64,000 nt of DNA from Phoronis australis (Eukaryota > Phoronida > Phoronidae): the NCBI GenBank assembly GCA_002633005.1, contig NMRA01000070.1, positions 1,058,036 through 1,122,035 of the forward strand, read 5' to 3'. The position numbers and the translations under genes are program-made. Under the pieces are notes generated by a model. It worked only from the letters and a program-made list of their open reading frames with translations. It did not search any database and was not told where the DNA came from. This document shows, in pieces, positions 24,796-35,424 of this stretch (position 1 is its first letter; each line of letters opens with the position of its first letter).

Positions 24796-24799
24796 CATT

Positions 24800-25000
24800 A
24801 ACAGTCTTCGTTTTCTCCGACATTTTTCTATCATGTGTACACGTCGTTGACGCATTATTATAGCGACTCGTTGAATGAAGGGATTGAGGGTACATACGGA
24901 GCTGCTCTGTGACTGGCAGAAGATTCGGTTTGTGTGACTGCCCCGTAACCTTTGACCTCGGATAAGTAGTAAACAAACGTCCACACGGTTGGTTTGAGCT
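24800..25000 (+). repeat. Dispersed repeat, copy 2
   Basis: Partner of 8770-8985 in the same orientation, sharing GCGACTCGTTGAA, TTTGACCTCGGATAAGT and CCACACGGTTG. Confidence 0.6.
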
Positions 25001-25490
25001 CTCCTTGAATACTTTTTATGTGTTTTTCATCGTATTTTTCACCAAGTTGTATACTTTTATCAAAGAATAGAATAAATCAGCGACAATTGATACATGTTTA
25101 CCTTTTTTCTTTCGTTTTTTTATTTCGTTTCGGTTAGCATTTGTTTAGAACACCAGCACAGAGTAGGAAAAGTAGTTATTTCGTGTCATACCGCTTGATA
25201 CATGTAACTCCTCTATCACATGTCTGTATCAACACGTATGGGTAATAATGAGTAATAGTTGCCGATAAAATTTCAAAACATGGCAGTCTTACCTGAGACC
25301 GGGGAAGCGTTCAATAACGCTTGGACCTCCCTTAGCAAGACTTCCCGAGATTACTCGAGATATTCCCAGCATGTATTTTAAATGAGAGTACTTTATATTG
25401 GATAGATTTTTCTTGCCACGAGACAGCCACTGAACTCTAACCAGCCCTTCGACTGTGAGTAAGACCAGGCCCATTCTCAACTTTAAACGT
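25001..25490. other. No gene recognised
   Basis: No coding, RNA or repeat feature that I can support. Confidence 0.4.
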
Positions 25491-25492
25491 TT

Positions 25493-25650
25493 AGACCAGG
25501 ATTTTGTGTTAGAGGGGGAGGCAGGGCAATGTATTAGCCAGGGGTTTGACCTTCAGACCTTCTCACCCTCGAACAGCCAAATGGAATCTGGGAGAATTTT
25601 AGGGGGGCCATAGCTTCCTTGGTCCCCCTCTAAATCCGCTTCTGTAGAAG
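25493..25650. mobile_element. Short hAT-type element, related to 11.7 and 20.1 kb copies
   Basis: Left part ACCAGGATTTTGTGTTAGAG, then GGCAGGGCAATGTATTAGCC. Right part CCCTCTAAATCCGCTTCTG, the inverse of a CAGAAGCGGATTTAGAGGG terminus. The internal TTCAGAC..TCTCACCCTCGA block matches GTCAGACATTCGCACCCCCG at 11.7 kb. Non-coding. Confidence 0.5.
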
Positions 25651-25803
25651 GACATCAATCTACATGTAGTTTTCTACAGAACATGTGCTACTATAAAAAT
25701 GTGGAGACTCTAAATATCAACACTTCAGGATGTTTCTGGCCTCACAGGAAAAATGAAAACCTACTGCACTGATTTGATCACAGAACAACAAAAACACTGA
25801 ACC

Positions 25804-26793
25804 CATAGGCGGATTTAGGGGGGTCCCCTGGCCCCCTTGGCTACCGCAAAAAAATAAAACAGCAAGAGGGTAGGGAAATGTTGAGCTTATTAATTAACCC
25901 CGGTAATTAAAAGTATACGGATGAAACAAGATTTAAATGTGTGCATTTTTAGTGTTGGGGGGGCCTCAGATCCAATTTCAAGTGTCAAATTCGGAACACG
26001 GCGCAATCGTAACGGAACTATTATAATAGCTAAGTATAGGATCTCCCGCGATATTCCAGGCGACTGGCAGTGGCGCTGGGCACAACGACTCTGTTTCCGT
26101 CGCCTGCTCCACTGTGCAATGAAGAAAATCACTTCATTTTTTAAAGAAAATGGAATCTGAGAGATGATGAAAAAACAAAAGCTGCTGGTAGGATGTCAAT
26201 TTTACTCGAAGCCTTAGTGAATCAATCAGAAACTCATAATTCTCTCTTTGGCAAACCTTAACTTAAGACGATTTCCAAAGCAATCGCGTCATTATTGCCA
26301 ACACAACATTTGGTCTTTTGCGCAATTGAAGACTATTTTTAATATGACAAATTTGTTACGAACTGATTGCACAAAATATAAAACATGTAATAAGCATTAC
26401 AAAAGAAGGAAGTTTCGCGCAAACGCTGTGAACCATAAACAAGTAGGTCTTTTAGTATCAAATTAGGCGTTAAGTGGGGGTGGTGTAGTGTTAAAGCACG
26501 TGCGCTATATCAGCCAGGTCGTGAGTTCGAATCTGTGGACTTTGCAGTTTTTGTTGTTTGACACTTTCTCCGTGTTTATTTTTTTGCCTTTTTTCTTGGA
26601 TAATACTTCGGGAATCAAGGAAAATGCTTGATTTTTAGAGGAAAAACAGAAAATTTTCCTAGGCGGGAGGGGGGCAAACCCCCTCCGACCTCCCCCCATT
26701 CGGTGCTACTCGCATCTACAATCGTGCTTTGAGCAAATGTTTACAAACAAAATGTTGCCCCCCCCCCTTGTGATATCCTAGATCCGCCACTGG
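25804..26793 (+). mobile_element. hAT-type element remnant, partner of 22.4-23.3 kb
   Basis: The right end CCTAGATCCGCCACTG (to 26793) is a clear CAGTGGCGGATCTAGG hAT terminus in inverse. A GGCGGATTTAGGGGGG string at 25808 may be the left end, but no matching target duplication flanks both. At 26119-26157 MKKITSFFKENGI resembles the N-terminus common in hAT-like transposases and stops at once. 26208-26793 is the inverted partner of 22418-23014. The right end lies only about 65 bp upstream of the splice acceptor before the glycosyltransferase frame. Confidence 0.5.
26478..26545 (+). ncRNA. tRNA-like module (A and B boxes) inside hAT element
   Basis: GTGGTGTAGTGTTAAAGCAC (A box) and CAGCCAGGTCGTGAGTTCGA followed by ATCTGTG (B box, 26523-26534). 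Same module as at 22.7 kb. Not a functional tRNA cloverleaf. Confidence 0.55.
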
Positions 26794-26864
26794 AACCTGT
26801 GACCAATATTTTATAAGAGCATCTGTGGTGAAACAGTCGTATTGATATATTTGTTTCAGGTCCA

Positions 26865-28229
26865 ATGGCCCGTAAAGTGGTGGTTGTTGCTGTGGTAAGC
26901 ATTTTCATTTTATCCGTCACGTCACCTATACATGTATTGTTCTACGACACACGACATTTGGAAGCAGGAACGCAAATGTTGAGACATGTGATGAAGGGAA
27001 ATATGCCCAACAACACCAAACAGGTGAATTCTGAAAATCGACAATCTCATCGAGAAGTTAACCCAAGAGTAGAGTTAATGGTACGAGTATCGACAGTGAA
27101 TACAGCTGGTAAGAACCTTATGGGACGGTTGTTCTGTATGGTTATGCGAACACTGGTGCTCTATTGGTCTCCTATTTATGGAGACACGATTGTGGTTATC
27201 ATGGATGATGAAAGCAAACAGGATCACCGTATTGGAGAAATGTTGAAAAAGGAAAAATTCGACTTTTTCCGACTGGTCGTGCAGTACGAACTCCTTCCAG
27301 AGAATCCTGATAAGCTGAAGGCATGCCCTGATCCAAATCATCGTGATTTCGGTTATAAAAGACAGCTTTATAGCAGTTTCTTTATGGATAGGTATACATC
27401 AAAAGAAATCGTTGGTTGGCTCGATTCTGATGTTGTGTTCATTAGTCCAGCGATGCCACGTGATGTTATACGGAATGGACGGATCGTAGCTTATGGAACA
27501 TCCAACAGAATGAAGTATAGTTGGGTTAGACAGTGGTTTGAAACAGTATTCATAGCAATCGGATATCCTGCTGTGGCGGACTGCATGACATACTTCCCAA
27601 CATATTTTTGGAGAGACACTTTTACAAACTTTCGCAACTTTGCTATGAAGCGATTTAATACCAAGTCGTTCGACGAAGCGTTTTACGAAATTTATGAAAC
27701 GAATATAATAAGTCCTGTAAACATATTGTGTAACTATGCTTGGTATTATGAGCACGAAAGGTACGAATGGCATTTGGATTTAGTTGACCCAGCGTTTCTG
27801 AAACGTTACCAAGTCAAACATAAAAACATTTTTAACGTGAAACCTGAAGAAACCACAATGAAACTTAACCATGTCGTTCATTGGGGTCACGCCAATGGGA
27901 TAACTGTCAAGCCAGGTACAAATTACTTAGAAATCACTCAAAAGGCATATTGTAAACTATATAAACGGGTCTACGTTAAGGAAAAAAAGGTCTGTGACAA
28001 GTTTAAGACCAATGTTTTTGTAGAACAATTTGACTTCAGTGCGGTTTCATGGTGTAAAGGAAAAGATGGTGAAGAAAAATGTAAGAAGATGATTGAAGAT
28101 AACGATCGCACGCTGGTCCCGTTCATTAAAAATGGGACTTTCCCTTTCAACATCTCACTGGTAAAGAATGTCGAAAAAACAGCCAAGAGTTTCAACATTA
28201 CGTGTCCAGATTTTGGTTTATACGTGTAG
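26865..28229 (+). CDS. Predicted type II membrane glycosyltransferase
   Basis: Intact 454-residue reading frame. Residues 5-27 form one hydrophobic segment near the N-terminus with no following charged hinge, as in Golgi type II enzymes. The rest would be lumenal. Residues 80-130 (RLFCMVMRTLVLYWSPIYGD, IVVIMDDE) look like the first strands of a GT-A nucleotide-sugar fold, and GWLDSDVVF gives a DxD metal-binding motif at 187-189. KRQLYSSFF precedes it, as in GT-A enzymes that read a donor-sugar pocket. HVVHWGHANG lies near residue 345. There are several NxS/T sites and paired cysteines in the C-terminal third (CDKF, SWCKG, EEKCKK, ITCPDF). The ATG lies 5 bases after a good acceptor (TTTGTTTCAG, exon from 26860), so the 5' UTR is probably spliced while the coding part is one exon. 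I do not recognise the family or substrate. An intronless coding exon beside transposon debris could reflect lineage-specific duplication. Confidence 0.75.
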   Translation: MARKVVVVAVVSIFILSVTSPIHVLFYDTRHLEAGTQMLRHVMKGNMPNNTKQVNSENRQSHREVNPRVELMVRVSTVNTAGKNLMGRLFCMVMRTLVLYWSPIYGDTIVVIMDDESKQDHRIGEMLKKEKFDFFRLVVQYELLPENPDKLKACPDPNHRDFGYKRQLYSSFFMDRYTSKEIVGWLDSDVVFISPAMPRDVIRNGRIVAYGTSNRMKYSWVRQWFETVFIAIGYPAVADCMTYFPTYFWRDTFTNFRNFAMKRFNTKSFDEAFYEIYETNIISPVNILCNYAWYYEHERYEWHLDLVDPAFLKRYQVKHKNIFNVKPEETTMKLNHVVHWGHANGITVKPGTNYLEITQKAYCKLYKRVYVKEKKVCDKFKTNVFVEQFDFSAVSWCKGKDGEEKCKKMIEDNDRTLVPFIKNGTFPFNISLVKNVEKTAKSFNITCPDFGLYV

Positions 28230-28780
28230 AAGTATCGGTGACATGGAAGCGCAGCTGAGCTGAAATTGGAATAAGTGTTTATTCATGCTCAAAAATGATT
28301 GGTTGTCGTAGATGTTTTTTACACCTTTTTTCAAAAACCGAAAGAAAACAAAATGGGAAAATTCGTTTTGTGTGGCAAGACCAATGGCAACACGGTATTT
28401 ATGTTTCAAATCCTACTATATGTTTTTGTACTTCAAACGTTAGACTCTGTTGGTTGCAAATGAGAACTGGACACATAATCTTAGCAACCAAAAATTTCGT
28501 AATGCGAAGTGGTATTTTTCCAACTCAGCAATGTACGTATCGAAAAAAAATGAACTTGGAAGCTTGGAGCATCTGTCTTGAGACTCTACCGCTGTAAGTC
28601 AATTTGGAATAGAACAGCTGAATTACACATGTAACGTAATATAAGTGGATATTCAAACGTCTACATTTGGCAAAATTGTAAGAAATCTGATCATTTCTTC
28701 AATATCTTTCTTTAGCTGTAGACCGCTAAAAGCAGAACCTCAATCCAGAGTACTTTTCAAAAGACTAAGCAAAGTACTTC
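28230..28780 (+). other. 3' flank of the glycosyltransferase gene
   Basis: No coding feature. It may include the 3' UTR, but I see no strong AATAAA before the retroelement tail at 28.78 kb. Confidence 0.35.
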
Positions 28781-28781
28781 T

Positions 28782-30620
28782 GACTCTGACTCTGACTCTA
28801 GGCATTGTCCATCCACTGCAGGATGTAGCCCTCCGACAATGCCTTCCAAATTTTTCTGTCTCTTGCCGCTCTCATCCATGTTGCGCCTCTCGTCTTCACG
28901 ATGTCATCTCTCCATCTGGCTTGGGGCCATCCTCTTGATCTCTTTTCATATCTAGGTTGCCACTCCGTGCATCTCCTTGTCCATCTGTTGTCCTGTGCTC
29001 TGGCGACGTGTCCGACCCACCTCCGAGTCCATTTCAAGTTCAGAATTGCCTTGATTAAGACCATGACTCCTGTTTGTTCCCTTATCTCTGTGTGTGGAAT
29101 CCTGTCTAGTAGCTCTATTCCAAGCATTTTTCTCTCCATTGCTCTCTGTGTTGTTCTTAGCTTGGCAATTGTCTGTTTTGTTAAGGTCCATGTTTGGCAT
29201 CCATAGGTGATTGTGGGGATGATGCACTGGTCAAATACTTTTCTTTTCAGGGATATGGGTATGTTCTTATCTTGGAAAGTCTCTCTGTTTTTTCCACAGC
29301 AACTCCATCTAGCTCTTATTCGGATTTGTATTTCATTGGTCATACGGTTTCGCATTTGTATAGTTTGTCCCAGGTATTTATATTGTGTGACTCTTTCAAT
29401 GGTCTTGTTCTCCACCATTAATTGTTCATCTGTTTCAAAATTTGTCATGTACTTTGTCTTGTCCTTGTGCATCTTTAATCCCACATTGTTGCTTTCTTCA
29501 TTCAGTATATTTAAATTTGTTTCTAACTGTAGTATATCTTCTGTGCACAAAGCAACATCATCTGCAAATCTTAAGGTCTGTTAAATGTTCTCCGTCTATG
29601 TTTACTCCCCTTTGAAGGTCTGAAGATTTGAAGATTTATTCCATTGTCAGTGTAAACAGTTTAGGTGAAATTGGGTCTCCCTGTCTAACTCCTCTCTCTA
29701 CAGTGTATGTTGAATCTTTCAGAGACGTGGTTGTCGATGTGTATTCTGGCGGTGGCATCTGTATGTATATTTTGCAGCAGTTTTACATATGTTTCATTTA
29801 TGTTGATGTTTTTAGGGCTTCAATGATGGCAAAGTGTTCAATTGAATCAAAATAAAATTCTTTCCATAGTCTATGAAACCAACACACAGTGGCAGGTTAA
29901 ATTCGTTACATTTTTCAATTGTTTGTCCAAGGGCTTGCAGAAGGTCTGTTGTTGAATAGCTCTTTCTAAACCCTGCTTGTTCTCGGGGTTGATTTTCATC
30001 CAGTTGTTTCTCCATTCTATTTTGTAATAGCCTTGTGAACAGTTTGTATGTATGAGCTAATAAGCTTATGGGTCTATAGTTCTTTATGTCACTTCGGTCT
30101 CTTTTTTAAATAATATTATTATTTTTGCTTCTTTCCAGCATTCTGGTATGTTTTGGGTCCTTAGAATTACATTGAATGCTTTTGTCAAGTGTTTGATTGT
30201 TTCTTGTTCTCCTGCCGAAATTATATCGCTTGTAATATCATCATTACCTGGTGCTTTTATTTTCTTCATCCTTCTGAGGGTATGTTCTACTTCTTCCTCA
30301 GTGAAAGGTGGTACTTGTTCTGTGTCTAGATTCCTGTTTACCATCTTTTCTGGTGGATTCATCGTTTTCTCATATAGAATTTTGTAGAAATCGGCACATA
30401 TTTTGAGTATTTCTTCTCTGTTGTTTGTTATTTCTCCGTTAGAGTTTCGCATTTTTGATATGTTCTTTTTATTTCCTTGCTTGTAGATTTCTTTTGGTCC
30501 TTTTCCTCTTTCAATTGTGTCCATTATCATCTTTGTTCTTTTTCGTCGGCCTTTATTTATCTTCATTTTTTCACTGTTTTGTTAGGTTCACTGTATTCTA
30601 TTTTTTCTCTTTCTGAAGCA
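28782..30620 (-). pseudogene. Truncated RTE-like non-LTR retrotransposon
   Basis: Three minus-strand blocks read in order from high to low coordinate. 30,620-30,084 is the N-terminal reverse transcriptase region (GKGPKEIYK, ADFYKILYE, ERMKKIKAPGND-type motif, IPECWKEAKI). 30,015-29,812 is the palm (REQAGFRKSYSTTDLLQALG, GFIDYGKNF, where AFD is altered). 29,590-28,798 includes FADD (29557-29568), YKYLGQTI, PTITYGCQTWTL, RRWVGHVARAQDNRWTRR and WRDDIVKTRGATWMRAARDR. The 5' endonuclease part is missing and frameshifts separate the blocks, so it is dead. On the element strand the 3' end finishes in three to four AGAGTC hexamers (28782-28800), the short tandem tail typical of RTE-type elements. A long C-terminal region after the palm is normal for this group. 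Confidence 0.85.
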
Positions 30621-31270
30621 AAATACTTCACATTTGAAAAGTACGTCGATTCTTGTACAAAGGGATTAGAAGACCTATCTATTACTCCAATGTTGGTCAG
30701 CTATTTATCATTAAAAATGAAATAAGGACTGGGAGATATTTCTGGTTTACTTTATGTACGCAATATGGACCATCTTGAGTTCAAGAATCACCAGAACGAC
30801 GCAAAAACAACCATTCCGAAACTCTGGAATTACTATGGAATTGTCCAGGCTACATGTGTTCTAATTTGCCTTTCAAACTTTGTAACAGGTCACCAGCCAG
30901 AACAAACCCCTCGAAGCTTCTAATTTTTTAGGTCGACTGTCGGGCCCATTCCTTTATGAAATGTATTGATAAAAACCGCGCGAAATTATCCTCATCAGGC
31001 CCCAAACAGTAAGTGTTCACGGGAGTTGGACATTTTCCCTTCAACCAAAAATTCACCTCTCAAAAGGCGCCGGCACCTTTCCCTCTCCCCTTCTGAAACA
31101 CCGCCTACTTTGGGTATGAAAAATTTGGTAGCCCCATTACATACGAAAACATTCGTGCAAGCAGGGCCTCTTCGAGGAACTGAACAAATTGAATTGTCGC
31201 GTAGCTCAGGGTTTTAACCTATAACAGTGAACCAAGTGTAACAGTGAAGCATTTTGTGAGAATAGTACTT
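30621..31270. other. No gene recognised
   Basis: Between the two retroelements; no coding support. Confidence 0.4.
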
Positions 31271-31284
31271 ACTTTCTTTTTAAA

Positions 31285-31362
31285 ATACCTGTGTTCTCTG
31301 AGACTCGAACCAGCGTTTTCGGTATTGATTGAGCACGTACTTGAACCATCTGGGGCAATTGA
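31285..31362 (-). ncRNA. tRNA-derived SINE head
   Basis: Minus strand: TGGTTCAAGTACG (A box, 31348-31337) and GGTTCGAGTC (B box, 31311-31302) at normal pol III spacing. The flanks do not form an acceptor stem, so it is a tRNA-derived SINE fragment rather than a tRNA gene. Confidence 0.45.
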
Positions 31363-31685
31363 TCAGTGTTGTGACTTTTGATGTGTTGGTTTGTGAGTTT
31401 ATGGGTAGAGTGGGAGGCTTTAGGTGATTGGTTTGATCTGCTTGTATTTTTGCCAACTAGAGCCATTGAGCTTGACGTGCTTTACATTCCCGTTCAGTGA
31501 GGCGGTTGTGTTATTGCTGCTCTGTACGTTTTTTGTCATTTCAGTATAATCAGACTCTTTAAGCGATAAAGAAAGCGAGATGAACTTAGCTGATTCACAT
31601 AGATTTAGCAGCTGTTTTGGCATCATTATGGCATTGGATTATTTTCGCTTGTGTAGAGTAATAATTCAATTTTATTAAGCAGTTT

Positions 31686-33350
31686 GTGTATAAACTTCAT
31701 AACATGAGGCAAGACTACAATGGTAATAAACTAATTTCGGATATTACTATTAATGAGACAAGAATAACGTTTATTAATACTTATTGTCCAAATAGGGAAT
31801 CGCCGTCTTTTTTTGAAAGAACAAAACAAGATATTCAAGATGTGACAAATTACTCTTATTTGGGCAGGCGATTTTAATCTTGCTCTCGATCAGTCTAACG
31901 ACACGCTTAATTATCGACAGGTTAATAGCCCGAAGTCATGGATTAAGTTGATGGAGATTTGTACAGAATTGTCTATATTGTTGATGTCTGGCGAGAACTA
32001 AACCCCAATAGTAAAGAATACACTTAGGGAACTGAGGAAATATGGGCGACCAATCCGGAGTCGCGTAGAGAAACGTATGAATACAAAAGTAGGCCCTTGA
32101 GGCTATAATTAGAGATGAGTAATGCAAAATAAACCCTAAGGACTGGTCTCATAATAAAGAGACAAGTGTCAAAATAATGACGATAAATGCATTTAACAAG
32201 TTAAATTTAATTAAGTCGAAGTTAACTCTATTTGATAATTCCTACTGGCGCGACGTACACTCATGTATTTGGAAGTATGAAATCTTTCTATAGGAAAATA
32301 ATTGTCGCGACTAAAGAAGACTTTTAGAATCAACCTTTGTGGTTTAACAGTAATTTGGGGATCGGAGGCACAAGTGTTCTTTATAAGTCTAGGTTTGTAA
32401 AAGGCTTAAGACTCGTCAGAGATACATGTATGTATAAATCTGATGGCGATTCCGTTAGTTTAAACCACATGATAAATGGGTTCGATAAAAAAACCCATTT
32501 TGTAGAATATAATGGTGTTGTTTCTGTTCTAAGAAGGTTTCAAAGAAGTCTATTTCAAAGTAAATTTAAAAGTGTTAATGTCCATTATCCTTGCATGCCT
32601 TTAGCAATAGTTCGCTTACGGAAAGATATTCATGGAGGGTTGTAGACATATTTGGTGTACCTATATATTAAGAATTAACGTTCTAAGTCACAGTGTAAAT
32701 GGGACGTTGAGTTAGGAGATACTTTAGATTGAAAGAAAATATACGCATTGCCTTATGAAATTACAAAGGATCCCAACATTAGATGGTTTCAATTTAAAAT
32801 ATTACATAAGATTATGGCATCAAATACTTTTTTAATCAAAATCCAAGTTCGGGTTTCTAATTTATGTTCCTTTTGTAACAAAGCTCCAGAGACGCTGGCT
32901 GTCACACCTTTTTTGAGAATGTCGCCCTGTACAAGATTTTTGGAAGGAATTCAGAAAAAAATACTTCAAAAGTGTCTCATTCAGCTTCCCAACTATCTCT
33001 CTTACAAATGTGTTATTCTTGGAATTTACGAGGCACATGATTTTCTTTTTATTACTAGCCAAACAGTACATTTACAAGGAAAGATGTCAAAAAATATACC
33101 TAGTATGCTCAAGTTTGTTACGCATACTTATGAGTGCTATCATACTGAAAAATTATTTGCATATAAAAATGTTGTATATGGCAGCTTCTCTGAGAAATAG
33201 GAAAATTTTACTATTCACGTTAACACCATGTAGCAGTTTATTTTATACGAGATATGAGAATGGTCTCAGTCTCCGAGGTGTGCATGCGTGAATGAAGGGA
33301 TGTACAGTACTTATTTGTTTGTTTGTTTTTTGTACTTGTATAATAAATAT
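31686..33350 (+). pseudogene. Decayed L1/Tx1-like non-LTR retrotransposon
   Basis: 31,700-31,990 encodes pieces of an AP endonuclease: NKLISDITINETRITFINTY followed by CPNRESP, then WAGDF-NLALDQS across a frameshift, then LMEICTELS. 32,337-32,645 (WFNSNLGIGGTSVLYKSRFV, LNHMINGFDKKTHFVEYNGV) and 32,748-33,200 (PYEITKDPNIRWFQFKILHK, NLCSFCNKAPETL, LPNYLSYKCVILGIYEAHDF) are the C-terminal region after the reverse transcriptase. The reverse transcriptase core is deleted between 32.2 and 32.33 kb. The 3' end is marked by a TTTGTTTG-rich tract and AATAAATATCTGAGAAAAAG near 33,345. Stops and frameshifts show it is inactive. Confidence 0.75.
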
Positions 33351-33935
33351 CTGAGAAAAAGTTTGTTTGTTGAAAGTTTTAATAATTAAATGTTAATTAA
33401 ATGATAACAACACCTGGAATATTGGGGGCCAGCCAGCCATCTCCGCCGCCAACCTTTTGGTTTTTGCTCCTATACCTCTTCTTCAGCAGATCTACCTCAT
33501 GTTTATTACTTCTCTGACCCCACAAAATCCTACAGGTTCTGTACCTTCCCACCTTCCAATTACCTACTTTCACCTGCTAACCTCTCATAACTGATTCACT
33601 CTCTTATTTATGATGTATTTCTCGTAACTTAATTTATCTTTGCTGTCCAAATTTTTTTTTTTTTTTGATTTGATCTTTCCAATACACTGCTATTTTTGTT
33701 CTCAATATCTTAAACAAAGACACTTCACAATTTTAAATTTGACAAACTAAAATCAGCCATGGTTGTCGACGCCTCGAGTACTTTGTCGGCGCACACACAC
33801 ACCCTAGGTGTCGCCTTACAATAATCGCGGCGGCCAAAGTGAATAGTCTTGTTAACATCTTTGCTGCCGTCAGTCGCGTTTCTTTGCTGTTTTCTGTCGT
33901 GACTTACTAGACCTGGTCCGCCGCCAGGCGGCATC
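33351..33935. other. No gene recognised
   Basis: Includes a 15-base T tract near 33,653 and then rises in GC. Frames are short and unsupported. Confidence 0.4.
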
Positions 33936-34016
33936 ACAAAGGGCTCGCCGGTTCCCCACGTGCCTAGCCAGCGTGCTCGGCTGGCTACCACCCAGGGAAC
34001 CAGCGAGCACAAAGGG
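33935..34016. repeat. GC-rich hairpin flanked by direct repeats
   Basis: The left arm (33943-33972) begins GCTCGCCGGTTCCC and ends GCCAGC. The right arm (about 33980-34008) is its imperfect reverse complement, GCTGGCTACC..GGGAACCAGCGAGC, around a GTGCTCG loop. CACAAAGGGC lies directly outside each arm (33935-33944 and 34007-34016). This could be a small foldback insertion with its target duplication, or a structured element. Confidence 0.5.
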
Positions 34017-34623
34017 CCGCATTGCAAGCGACACATATCGGATGTCCGCGGTACTAAAAATTTGGCGATCTCAAATCCGAAATGGCGAGCTGAGATTTTA
34101 CCCAACTCGCCAATTTCGAGTTGGGCTTTTTCTTAACGTTGGACGCTGGTCGAAGCCTCCGTTCAATTTCTTCCTCGAGTGTACTTCCTGTAAGTTATGT
34201 CTTTTTCATCTGTCTTGAGACGGGTACGATGGCTGTCATTGTCCCCGGCAGACCATGCCGACAACGTGAAAATCAGCAACTCAAACTGTGATGTTTGCCC
34301 CCCCAGTTACCGATAGGCACCGCTCTGCAAAACAATGCTAGTTCAGTCCACCCAAGTTCTCAATGGAATCAACTCAACATGAAACTTATAGCACAGCAGA
34401 ATGCTGGGTCACTAAGATTTTGTAGCTCTTGCATTTGACGGGCACTTACCCTGCTAACCGTTAAACGAAGCACTAAAACAATAGCCATTTACTCAACATG
34501 TTGTCGCACTCGGCATATATTGTCGTCCGCGGCAGACAACATTGTGACAACTGAATTTCAAGAACATTCCTTCGTATAGCTTCCATTTCGGGTCTGCAAG
34601 AGAAAAGTCAGGTGCGCTAATTT
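34017..34623 (-). other. Probable 3' flank of the SET-domain gene
   Basis: No coding feature. It would hold the 3' UTR of the minus-strand SET gene ending at 34,624. Confidence 0.35.
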
Positions 34624-35424
34624 TCATTCAAAAAGTGACTGTTGAAATGGAAGATACCCAGAACACACGGGAGACCCACAAGTGCAAACTCTTTGCTTGA
34701 CAGGGGACAGTGTATCGCCAGTATCTTCTTCACTTCCCGGTAGAGCACTGTCGCCAGCGTAACTGAAACACAGCTCCACATATGCATGTATGTCCTGGTT
34801 AGAGAAAAGAGCCAGTTTTACGATGTTATTATTGACTCGCACAGGGCTCATCACAAGGTTGGGCTCACACGAATGGTTGATGAATCGCCCGACATTGCCA
34901 AAGAGCAGAGGGTCGATGTAGGTTTTATGTACGACTCCGGAAGTCAGGTGTTCGTTAACAACGATAAGGTAGTTAGTGCTCGTTTCTGTCAGCATACTGG
35001 TTCTTCTTTTCGCTTCTTGGAATGACAAAACTTGCCCTGCATATTCGCAAACAAACGATCCTTTCGGAATAGCCTGAGTACATCGCAAACCCCAACCTTT
35101 GGCTGTTGTTTTGAAAACCTCCAAATTTAATTTCACACCAAATTGAACCACTCTGTTGAAACAATGTTTATCAGCGTAGAAACATGAACAAAAATCGTTG
35201 CATTCCATAATCGGTTGGTTTGTTGCGCAACTAGACCCACCACGTGAGCGAGGCGGCCTTGGTTGGCTGCTCAAAAGATGGCGCTCATCGTCATAGGTGA
35301 CTCCAAATTTCATACAACGACATGATGATGGAACACAGACACCAGTAACGCAATGGCAGCCTTGTAGCTGAGTCTCAAAATCACTCAAATCCGCACCAGG
35401 TCCTGGTATGTTGCACTTAATATA
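34624..35424 (-). CDS. SETMAR-like gene, exon 2 (pre-SET, SET, post-SET)
   Basis: 801 bases, 266 codons plus stop. Acceptor AG at 35,426-35,425. The open frame continues upstream to 35,511 without an ATG, so the splice junction and not that extension defines the start. Confidence 0.85.
   Translation of the reverse strand, partial: YIKCNIPGPGADLSDFETQLQGCHCVTGVCVPSSCRCMKFGVTYDDERHLLSSQPRPPRSRGGSSCATNQPIMECNDFCSCFYADKHCFNRVVQFGVKLNLEVFKTTAKGWGLRCTQAIPKGSFVCEYAGQVLSFQEAKRRTSMLTETSTNYLIVVNEHLTSGVVHKTYIDPLLFGNVGRFINHSCEPNLVMSPVRVNNNIVKLALFSNQDIHAYVELCFSYAGDSALPGSEEDTGDTLSPVKQRVCTCGSPVCSGYLPFQQSLFE

Noticed and set aside
26478-26545. Functional tRNA gene
   Set aside because: A and B boxes are present but the acceptor and anticodon stems do not pair, and an identical module sits inside a second transposon copy.
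28901-29584. Plus-strand frames opposite the RTE-like element
   Set aside because: Shadows of the retrotransposon reverse transcriptase C-terminal region on the other strand.
33725-34105. 126-codon minus-strand frame in a GC-rich patch
   Set aside because: It runs straight through the hairpin arms and shows no domain; likely an effect of local GC content.
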